Shown in pieces: positions 1-6,633 of a DNA stretch of 64,000 nt. Positions within the stretch are counted from its first letter, which is position 1; every line of letters begins with the position of its first letter. Source of the stretch: Alistipes sp. (GTDB lineage Bacteria; Bacteroidota; Bacteroidia; Bacteroidales; Rikenellaceae); assembly GCA_017504485.1 (NCBI GenBank), contig JAFVRC010000015.1, forward strand, positions 28,545 through 92,544, written 5' to 3'. Under the pieces are notes generated by a model, which ran no database searches, was not told the DNA's origin, and worked only from the letters and a program-made list of their open reading frames with translations. The position numbers and the translations under genes are program-made.

Positions 1-204
<204 letters not shown>

Positions 205-221
205 TTATTATAATAATCGGG

Positions 222-254
222 CAAATTTAGTAATTTTTAATCAAATCTCACAAA
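222..254 (-). promoter_or_regulatory. Predicted Bacteroidetes-type promoter for parA
   Basis: The reverse strand carries TAAATTTG at 229-222, matching TAnnTTTG, with TTTG at 254-251 about 21 bases upstream. The expected start near 216 leaves a leader of roughly 27 nt before the parA ATG. Confidence 0.55.
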
Positions 255-282
255 TGAAAGTGCAAATTTGGTACAAAATAGC

Positions 283-290
283 TATCTTTG
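283..290 (+). promoter_or_regulatory. Predicted -7 box for the CPBP protease/SDR pair
   Basis: TATCTTTG matches the phylum -7 consensus. No convincing -33 TTTG sits at 19-21 bases. Because this box lies downstream of the 5'-most in-frame start at 268, it argues for translation from 310 or 322. Confidence 0.5.
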
Positions 291-309
291 GCTCGCTGAA
301 ACTCGAAAA

Positions 310-1170
310 ATGGCAGGCTCGATGATAAAAAACGACAAACGCTTTCCCGTGGTAACGGATATTGTGGTGATGCTGCTCCTCTTCCTTTTGGTGCACGTTG
401 CGGTGGGTGCAGTGTTGCGTGCGCTGGGCTTTGTGGTGCCCGATGAGTTGCCCTACGACACGACCGACATAGAGCACTATATGGCGCAGCAGGTGGTGCG
501 CGGCGAGCGCATCGCGCTGCTCTATCCGCTATCAATGGGATTCTCTATCTTGGCTGTGTGGGCGTATATTCGCTTTCGCGGTGGTAGAGGCCTGAAAATA
601 AGGCACTCGGCCTCGGGATTCAACCCCAATATAATCCTTTCGGGAACGCTCTGGGTGCTCTCGGCGCAGGTGCTTCTTGAGCCTCTATCGGTGATGCTGT
701 CGGAGGGCGAAGGCAGCAGCGTGGGACGCGGCATCTGGGCCTGTGTTACGGCGCTGGTTGCGGCTCCGATTTTGGAGGAGCTGTTGTGCCGCGGCGTGGT
801 GTTGGAGAGTGTGCGCCGCAATTGGGGCTCGAAGGTGGCCGTGCTGGTCTCGGCACTCTTCTTCGGGTTGATACACGTCGAGCCGGCAACGATGGTTGTG
901 GCGATGGTCGTAGGTGTGATTCTCGGCGTACTATATCTGCGCACCTCGTCGCTCTACTCGGTAATCATCATACACTCGATAAACAATGCTGCGGCTCTTG
1001 CACTTATATATGTAGGGATGGGCGACGAGTCGCTCTACGAGGTTGCGGGTGGCGGCACGGCATACTACATAATTTACGCGGTGGCGGCTCTGCTTTTTGC
1101 GGTGCTGACGGCAGAGTCGATGCATCTCGTGTTTGTTCGACAACGAAGAGCTAAAAAACATAAAGGATAG
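310..1170 (+). CDS. CPBP family intramembrane metalloprotease
   Basis: A polytopic membrane protein with all three CPBP/Rce1-like signatures: EELLCR at residues 156-161 (EExxxR), FFGLIH ending in His189, and HSINN at 222-226 (HxxxN). These residues hold the catalytic metal in Abi/Rce1-type proteases. The length (286 aa) is normal. In-frame starts exist at 268, 310 and 322; 268 is rejected because the predicted promoter lies inside it, and 310 is preferred over 322 only weakly. It ends one base before the SDR gene, so the two are probably cotranscribed. The substrate is unknown; relatives cleave prenylated proteins, process peptides or confer bacteriocin immunity. Confidence 0.85.
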   Translation: MAGSMIKNDKRFPVVTDIVVMLLLFLLVHVAVGAVLRALGFVVPDELPYDTTDIEHYMAQQVVRGERIALLYPLSMGFSILAVWAYIRFRGGRGLKIRHSASGFNPNIILSGTLWVLSAQVLLEPLSVMLSEGEGSSVGRGIWACVTALVAAPILEELLCRGVVLESVRRNWGSKVAVLVSALFFGLIHVEPATMVVAMVVGVILGVLYLRTSSLYSVIIIHSINNAAALALIYVGMGDESLYEVAGGGTAYYIIYAVAALLFAVLTAESMHLVFVRQRRAKKHKG

Positions 1171-1171
1171 A

Positions 1172-2548
1172 ATGGCAAAGCGACGAGTGTTGCTCACGGG
1201 GGCAACGGGTGTTATGGGTACGGCAGGACTCAAAGAGTTGGTTGCCCGTGCAGATAGGTTTGACGTTACAGTGCTGGTGCGCGATACGGCCGTGAACCGC
1301 AAGAAGATGGCCCGCTACGGCAGCGCCGTACGCATCGTGTGGGGCGACCTTATGTGCTACGACGATGTGGCACGCGCGGTGGAGGGTGCAGACTATGTGC
1401 TCCATGTCGGCGGCATGGTGTCGCCGGCGGCCGATTACTATCCCGAGAAGACACTTGATGTGAATACGACTATTGCGGCCAACATTGTGAAAGCCGTTCT
1501 CGCACAGCCTAATAGCGAAGATATTCGCGTAGTATATATCGGCAGCGTGTCGCAGACGGGCAGCCGTATGTCGCCCCACCATTGGGGACGCACGGGCGAT
1601 CCTATTGCTCCGTCGAAGTTCGATAAATATGCCCTCTCGAAGTGCATCGCCGAGCGCATCATTGTCGAGTCGGGCATCAAACATTGGGTGAGCCTCCGTC
1701 AGTCGGGAATACTCTATCCCGCGCTGCTCAAGAAGATGGATCCGATAATGTTCCACGTTCCGATTCAGGGAGTGCTTGAGTGGGCGACGGTCGAGGATTC
1801 GGGCCGTCTGCTTGCGGCCGTCTGCGGTGATGATGTGCCCGAGAACTTCTGGAACAAATTTTACAACATAGGCAGTGGCGCCGAGTACCGCCTTACGAAC
1901 TACGACTTCGAGTGCCTATTGCTCGGGGCTATCAGCTGCCCTGCACCGGAGAAGATATTCGAGGCTTCGTGGTTTGCCACGCGCAACTTCCACGGGCAGT
2001 GGTACTTCGACTCGGATGCGCTCGACGATATACTGCATTTCCGTGCCAATACGCCGGTCAGGGAGTATTTCGCCTCGCTCTCGAAGCAGCTGCCGTGGTA
2101 CTACTCGCTTGCAAAGTTGGCCCCTGCGTGGCTGCTCAAGCCCGTTATGCGGCATATAGCTTCGGAGCGTCGCTTCGGTCCTCTCGGCTGGCTCAAATAC
2201 AACAACGAGGAGCGTATCCGTGCCTTCTTCGGCTCGCGCGAGGAGCAGCAGAATATCCCTTCGTGGGAGGTTATGCGCAACTTTACGCTCGCCGACCGCT
2301 ACCACGCTCTGCGCCTCGACCACGGCTACGACGAGAGCAAGCCTCTCTCGGAGCTCACGCTCGATGATATGCACGCCGTGGCAGCCTCGCGCGGTGGCGA
2401 GTGTCTCTCGTCGGCAATGATGGCGGGCGATATGGCCACCAAACTCGAGTGGCGTTGTGCGGCGTGCGGCACTCGCTTCGAGGCTTCACCTTCACTTATC
2501 CTACTCGGCGGCCATTGGTGTCCCGAGTGCCTCAATCGCTCGGTTTAA
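1172..2548 (+). CDS. NAD-dependent epimerase/dehydratase (extended SDR) with C-terminal zinc ribbon
   Basis: An extended short-chain dehydrogenase of 458 aa. The dinucleotide-binding loop TGATGVMG is at residues 8-15, and the catalytic Tyr153/Lys157 pair (YALSK) is in place. The Rossmann domain fills the first ~300 residues. Residues 429-453 form a compact CxxC...CxxC unit (CAACG and CPECL), as expected for a zinc ribbon, which most SDR enzymes lack. The start at 1172 follows the CPBP stop by one base; an upstream in-frame ATG at 1133 would overlap that gene and adds an atypical leader. The substrate cannot be read from sequence; sugar-nucleotide or steroid-like substrates are both possible. 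Confidence 0.82.
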   Translation: MAKRRVLLTGATGVMGTAGLKELVARADRFDVTVLVRDTAVNRKKMARYGSAVRIVWGDLMCYDDVARAVEGADYVLHVGGMVSPAADYYPEKTLDVNTTIAANIVKAVLAQPNSEDIRVVYIGSVSQTGSRMSPHHWGRTGDPIAPSKFDKYALSKCIAERIIVESGIKHWVSLRQSGILYPALLKKMDPIMFHVPIQGVLEWATVEDSGRLLAAVCGDDVPENFWNKFYNIGSGAEYRLTNYDFECLLLGAISCPAPEKIFEASWFATRNFHGQWYFDSDALDDILHFRANTPVREYFASLSKQLPWYYSLAKLAPAWLLKPVMRHIASERRFGPLGWLKYNNEERIRAFFGSREEQQNIPSWEVMRNFTLADRYHALRLDHGYDESKPLSELTLDDMHAVAASRGGECLSSAMMAGDMATKLEWRCAACGTRFEASPSLILLGGHWCPECLNRSV

Positions 2549-2609
2549 TCTTGTCGCCGGCCAATCGCAGAGACGGCAGACTCTTTTGGGCAATACTACA
2601 TGTTTTTGA

Positions 2610-2639
2610 AGGCTTCGTGATATACGGAGCCTCTTTTTT
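2610..2639 (+). terminator. Rho-independent terminator after the SDR gene
   Basis: Nine-base stem AGGCTTCGT/ACGGAGCCT (one G-U pair), loop GATAT, then CTTTTTT. Confidence 0.85.
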
Positions 2640-2675
2640 ATTCTTAATGTAGGCAATGCCCCCGGAAGAGTGTTG

Positions 2676-2703
2676 TTTGTTTCGAAAAAAGTGATTACAT
2701 TTG
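2676..2703 (+). promoter_or_regulatory. Predicted promoter with a long untranslated leader
   Basis: TTTG at 2676-2679, 16 bases, then TACATTTG at 2696-2703. The start would be near 2708, about 290 bases before the next confident gene at 2998. This 2549-2997 interval otherwise holds only the terminator and a doubtful short ORF, so the leader may have a regulatory role or encode a small protein. Confidence 0.5.
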
Positions 2704-2817
2704 CCGTGTCAATCGTGTGATTGGCAGACATTCGAAGGTGTTTTCGCACTGTCCGAAGTAGAAAATGTGGAAGTTTTCGATAACAGAAGGACAACGAACA
2801 GCACTCATCTCTTGTAT

Positions 2818-2991
2818 ATGCGTATGGCACGTCTTGTGCTTCGTATCGCTATACAGGTGTGGGGCATTGCAGTCGTTTATTTCTGTTTGGGTCTTTCCAC
2901 AACCTTCTACTTGATAGACGAATCTGACTCCACACTTTCTGTTTTTATAGCAATCCGTCGTATAGGGGTCAATATGGCGACAAAACTTTAA
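2818..2991 (+). CDS. Possible small hydrophobic protein (57 aa), doubtful
   Basis: An ATG at 2818 opens 57 codons ending six bases before the barrel gene at 2998. The product has one hydrophobic stretch of about 20 residues (residues ~6-26), compatible with a single membrane segment, followed by a polar tail. It lies in the otherwise unexplained leader behind the promoter at 2696. I recognise no family, and the reading frame may be chance. Conservation in related genomes would decide. Confidence 0.22.
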   Translation: MRMARLVLRIAIQVWGIAVVYFCLGLSTTFYLIDESDSTLSVFIAIRRIGVNMATKL

Positions 2992-2997
2992 GTTTCT

Positions 2998-3978
2998 ATG
3001 AAGAAATTTTTACTTATCGTGTGCGCTGTATTGGGCACTGTGCTCTATGCATCGGCGCAGCAGTTGGAGGATGTGCTCTACTTGAAGAACGGTTCGGTAG
3101 TGCGTGGCATCATCATGGAGCAGCAGCCAGGTAAGAGCATCAAGATTCAGACCTACGGTGGCAGTTCGTTTGTCTATCAGGTCTCCGAAATCGAGAAGAT
3201 TACCAAAGAACAGCCGCAGGTGCAGCAGGCCGCTCCGACCTATTATCAGCAGGCTCCCGTGCAGCGAGTAGCCCCTGTTCGTGCTCCGAAGCAGCGTCAG
3301 CCACTCGACTGGTCGATACGCTACCGTGGTGAGGTGAATGTTGGTTATGCCATTGCCGGTGCAAAGCACGATGTAGATTATGACTATACTTACAGCGACT
3401 CCGATGGCGACACTGAGGATGAAAGTGGCGTAGCAGCAAAGGATATGAAGACTGTCTTGTCGCGCCCGCTGTTCGAAACCGTTCACGGTGTTGAGATTGG
3501 TCCTTATCTCTTCGTAGGTGCAGGTCTTGGTCTCCAATATTTCTGCGGTAAAATGAAAGCCGCCGGCGAGTTCCTCGGAGGTGAAGAAATTAATGGAAAT
3601 ACTCGTTGGAATGCCTTGATGCTCCCTATCTTTGCCGATATCAAGTTGATGTATCCGGTGAATGACAAATTTACCCCATTTATCAACCTGGGACTTGGTG
3701 GTACCGTCGGACTTACATCCTCTCTTAATGACAAGCAGGAGAATTCCAACTCTGGCATTTCTGTATCGGCCAAATCTCGTGTAACCGGAGGCTTCTATTG
3801 CGACTTTGGCGCAGGTTTCCGCTACAAGGCTCTCAATTTCTCGCTCGGTATGATGCATCAAAAACTCTCTGTTGTCTATAAAGTTGATGCCGAGGGCGGA
3901 GGATACTCCCTTGAGCAGAAAGAGCGCTATTTTACCAAGTTTGCATCCTTCTATCTCAAGCTCGGTGTGAACTTCTAA
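2998..3978 (+). CDS. Exported outer-membrane beta-barrel protein with N-terminal KNGS domain
   Basis: A clear signal peptide ends at ASA-Q (residue 21). Residues ~22-66 (LEDVLYLKNGSVVRGIIMEQ... with IEKITKE) form a small domain seen in many Bacteroidetes exported proteins. A Pro/Gln-rich linker follows, and residues ~100-326 alternate polar and aromatic residues and finish in a typical barrel strand (YLKLGVNF). The second half resembles the porin/OmpA-like eight-strand barrels of the phylum. A D/E-rich stretch near residues 125-142 is probably an external loop. The function is unknown. The long 3' untranslated region ends in the strong terminator at 4172. Confidence 0.8.
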   Translation: MKKFLLIVCAVLGTVLYASAQQLEDVLYLKNGSVVRGIIMEQQPGKSIKIQTYGGSSFVYQVSEIEKITKEQPQVQQAAPTYYQQAPVQRVAPVRAPKQRQPLDWSIRYRGEVNVGYAIAGAKHDVDYDYTYSDSDGDTEDESGVAAKDMKTVLSRPLFETVHGVEIGPYLFVGAGLGLQYFCGKMKAAGEFLGGEEINGNTRWNALMLPIFADIKLMYPVNDKFTPFINLGLGGTVGLTSSLNDKQENSNSGISVSAKSRVTGGFYCDFGAGFRYKALNFSLGMMHQKLSVVYKVDAEGGGYSLEQKERYFTKFASFYLKLGVNF

Positions 3979-4000
3979 AATCCTAAAACATAAATATCTG

Positions 4001-4070
4001 TTAGGGGCCAAGGTCGGACAATAGGTTGAACAAACAAGAGGGAAGTGTATTGTAAGTTGTTCGACCCTAA
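4001..4070. repeat. Imperfect inverted repeats in 3' spacer
   Basis: GGTTGAACAA (4024-4033) can pair with TTGTTCGACC (4057-4066), and TTAGGG (4001-4006) with CCCTAA (4065-4070); the two pairings overlap and exclude each other at two bases. The CCCTAACCCCC end resembles the GGGGGTTAGGGGG tracts at the right end of the window. The remainder of 3979-4171 shows nothing else recognisable. Confidence 0.35.
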
Positions 4071-4171
4071 CCCCCTCTTTTGCCGCCATAGCGAGCTGTA
4101 TGCTGCCTTGTCAGCGAGCTCGGAAGATGGTCACATACGCCAAGTGGGCTATATCGCGTAAGACTGCAAAC

Positions 4172-4219
4172 AAGATGGGTGTGTTCAACGAGAGAGTTGA
4201 GCGCATCCATCTTTTTTTT
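4172..4219 (+). terminator. Strong Rho-independent terminator
   Basis: An 18-base stem (4172-4189 with 4196-4213) paired throughout with three G-U wobbles, loop GAGAGA, then eight T residues. Confidence 0.93.
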
Positions 4220-4262
4220 GTGGTGCAGTGCGTAAAAGAGCAATATTTTACGTAGTAAAGCG

Positions 4263-4291
4263 TTGTTATTCCGCGAAAAGTAGTATCTTTG
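4263..4291 (+). promoter_or_regulatory. Predicted promoter for the chaperone/LPS operon
   Basis: TTG at 4263-4265, 18 bases, then TATCTTTG at 4284-4291. The -7 box ends nine bases before the ATG at 4301, so the mRNA should have almost no 5' leader. Confidence 0.65.
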
Positions 4292-4300
4292 CAAGTTGAT

Positions 4301-5170
4301 ATGAAGCATTTGTTCGACATATTGCTCTGTGTGGCTATGATGGTCACAGTGTCGTGTGTGCCGCGTTTGGATGGTACGGGCGAGGATGCCGTGATTGCGC
4401 GTGTTGGCTCCAACTACTTGGAGGTTAGTGATTTGCGCAAGGTGCTGCCGCAGGGTATCACGGGCGCTGATAGCGCGAGCTATGCAGATGCATATGTCTC
4501 GAAGTGGATGGTTTCACAGCTGAAGCTCAACGAGGCCGAATCGCTATTCTCGTCATCGCAGGAGGACATCGACCGTATGGTTGAGGAGTACCGTCGCTCG
4601 CTCTTTATGCGCAAGATAGACCAGCACTACCTCGATGCCGAGCTTGACGAGAGCGTTACGGATGCCGAGATTGCGGCCTACTACAATGCCCACAAGGGAG
4701 ACTTCCGTGTGACGGGTCCGATGGTCAAGGGCACAATCGTGGTGGTCAGAGAAGACTATCGCCGCCGCGACCAACTCCTGAAGATGATGACCTCGAAGCG
4801 CGAGGAGCAACGGCAAGACTTCGAGCAACTGTGCCGCAAGAACAACTTCCAACTCGTGAAATATGAGGAGTGGGTCGATTTTGCCGAGTTTGTGAGCCAC
4901 CTGCCTCTGACGCGCTCGTCGCATCATGAAACGTTGCTCTCGAAGCGCGAGGTACAGCGCATACACGCCTCGAACAGCTACTACTGCTTTGTGATTACGG
5001 ATGCTCTGCGAGCGGGCGACACGATGCCGCTCTATATGGCTCGCGAGAACATACGACGTATATTGATTAACCGCCGCTGTGCCGACATTGTCCGTCGCCA
5101 CGAGGAGCAGCTCTTGCAGAGCGCACTCTCGAGTGGACACGCACGAACCTATGGCCGCGACGAAGAGTAA
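4301..5170 (+). CDS. PpiC/SurA-type periplasmic chaperone lipoprotein
   Basis: A lipoprotein signal with lipobox TVSC (Cys19) is followed by a SurA N-terminal-like helical region (AVIARVGSNYLEVSDLRKVLP) and a charged helical body. The parvulin catalytic core is not obvious, so this is probably a chaperone without isomerase activity. It is 289 aa and opens an operon with a second SurA-like gene 12 bases downstream, then LptA-like and lpxD genes, which fits folding of outer-membrane barrels in the periplasm. The start at 4301 is chosen over a TTG at 4289 because the latter falls in the -7 box. Family confidence is moderate to good. Confidence 0.75.
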   Translation: MKHLFDILLCVAMMVTVSCVPRLDGTGEDAVIARVGSNYLEVSDLRKVLPQGITGADSASYADAYVSKWMVSQLKLNEAESLFSSSQEDIDRMVEEYRRSLFMRKIDQHYLDAELDESVTDAEIAAYYNAHKGDFRVTGPMVKGTIVVVREDYRRRDQLLKMMTSKREEQRQDFEQLCRKNNFQLVKYEEWVDFAEFVSHLPLTRSSHHETLLSKREVQRIHASNSYYCFVITDALRAGDTMPLYMARENIRRILINRRCADIVRRHEEQLLQSALSSGHARTYGRDEE

Positions 5171-5182
5171 AACGGTGAGAAG

Positions 5183-6622
5183 ATGAAGACGAAAGGTTTG
5201 AAGATAGGATTGCTCGCAGTGCTGCTTGTCGGCACGACGGTGCTGCTTGTTGCGCAGCGACGTTTCGTGATGCTCGACAAGGTGGTTGCCGTGGTGGGCA
5301 ACTCGTCGATAAGTTATTCGGATGTGATGCAGCTCTCGCGACAGATTGCCGAGCAGCGCCGCAGTGAGGGCTACACCTCCGACCGCGATCCGCGTAACGA
5401 GGCTCTCGAGAATCTGCTCATGCAGAAACTCCTCTACAATCAGGGATTGCTCGACTCGGTGCAGATCAACAGCGGCGATGTGACTCGACGCGTCGAGGCG
5501 CAGGTGCAGTCGATGATTGAGGCCGAGGGGTCGGTGGCCGCGCTCGAGAAGAAGACACACATGGCGATATACCACATCCGCGATCTGCTGCGCCGGCAGT
5601 TCGAGGAGCAGGCCTATGCGCAGTCGATGCAGCAGACCGTCGTCTCGAAGACCAAGATTGTGCCGGGTGAGGTCGAGCGATACTATAAGGCAATCGACAA
5701 GGATAGCCTGCCGATTATCGCCGAGCAGTATGTCTATGCGCATATCACCAAGTTTCCGCGTAACATGGGGGATGCAAAGTTGCGAACGCGCGAGCGACTC
5801 CTCGAGATGCGTGAGCGCATTGTGACTGGCAAGACCAAGTTTGCGACGTTGGCGCGTATGTACTCGGTCGATGGCTCGGCCATCCATGGTGGTGAGCTCG
5901 ATCCTGCGCCGCTTGCCGGTTTTGTGAAGCCCTTTGCTGATGCTCTCGCTGAACTGAAGCCCGGGCAGGTGTCGGAGGTTGTCGAGTCGGAGTTCGGTTT
6001 TCACCTCATACAACTCATAAGCAAGAAGGGACAGCTCTACCACTGCCGCCATATCCTTCTGCGCCCGACATACGCGATGGAGGATCTTGTGGCACCGCTG
6101 CGCGAGCTCGATAGCCTTGCGGCCCTTATCCGCAAGGATTCGCTCACCTTCGAGAAGGCCGCCTTGGAGCACTCCGACGACAAGTACTCGAAGAACAATG
6201 GCGGTATCGTGACCAATCACGACCTATTGGAGCGTTACTCGGCCTTCGATGCCAACCTCACGGCGACGAAGTTCCTCAAAGAGGATTTCGGAGCGCGTGG
6301 TGGCAAGAGCATCGACGACTACAACGCCCTGCGCCGCCTTAAAGTAGGCGAGATATCATCGGCCTATCGTACGACCGACCCTGTGGGCAACGAGCTGTGC
6401 AAGGTGGTGAAGCTCGTGAAGATAATACCGCCGCACAACGCTTCGTTGGAGGAGGACTATCTGCGTATCGAGGCAATGGCTCTCAACGTGAAGCAAGAGC
6501 GCGAGTTTCAGGCGTGGCTCGACCGCAAGATAGCGACGATGTACGTCTATATCGACCCCGAGTTCCGCAGTGGCGACTTTACGAACAAGAGTTGGGTGAA
6601 ACATAGTCATAACCGTAAATAG
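5183..6622 (+). CDS. SurA-like peptidylprolyl isomerase/chaperone
   Basis: 479 aa with an N-terminal signal/anchor (residues ~7-25), then DKVVAVVGNSSISYSDV, the standard SurA N-terminal start. A parvulin domain spans ~178-285 with the typical end GQVSEVVESEFGFHLIQL, and a second, more diverged rotamase repeat begins at CRHILL (~292) and runs to ~415. SurA escorts unfolded barrel proteins to the BAM complex. The gene is 12 bases after the lipoprotein chaperone and 11 before the LptA-like gene, so the operon couples barrel folding with LPS transport. Which Bacteroidetes SurA paralogue it is cannot be decided here. Confidence 0.88.
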   Translation: MKTKGLKIGLLAVLLVGTTVLLVAQRRFVMLDKVVAVVGNSSISYSDVMQLSRQIAEQRRSEGYTSDRDPRNEALENLLMQKLLYNQGLLDSVQINSGDVTRRVEAQVQSMIEAEGSVAALEKKTHMAIYHIRDLLRRQFEEQAYAQSMQQTVVSKTKIVPGEVERYYKAIDKDSLPIIAEQYVYAHITKFPRNMGDAKLRTRERLLEMRERIVTGKTKFATLARMYSVDGSAIHGGELDPAPLAGFVKPFADALAELKPGQVSEVVESEFGFHLIQLISKKGQLYHCRHILLRPTYAMEDLVAPLRELDSLAALIRKDSLTFEKAALEHSDDKYSKNNGGIVTNHDLLERYSAFDANLTATKFLKEDFGARGGKSIDDYNALRRLKVGEISSAYRTTDPVGNELCKVVKLVKIIPPHNASLEEDYLRIEAMALNVKQEREFQAWLDRKIATMYVYIDPEFRSGDFTNKSWVKHSHNRK

Positions 6623-6633
6623 AGATTACTGCC

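Noticed and set aside
3010-4089. Long reverse-strand reading frame of 359 codons over the barrel gene, and similar long antisense frames elsewhere, for example at 4553-6220, 9519-11669 and 18311-20692
   Set aside because: They mirror strongly coding forward genes with clear domains, have Leu/His/Arg-rich composition typical of antisense shadow frames, and lack promoters or family motifs.
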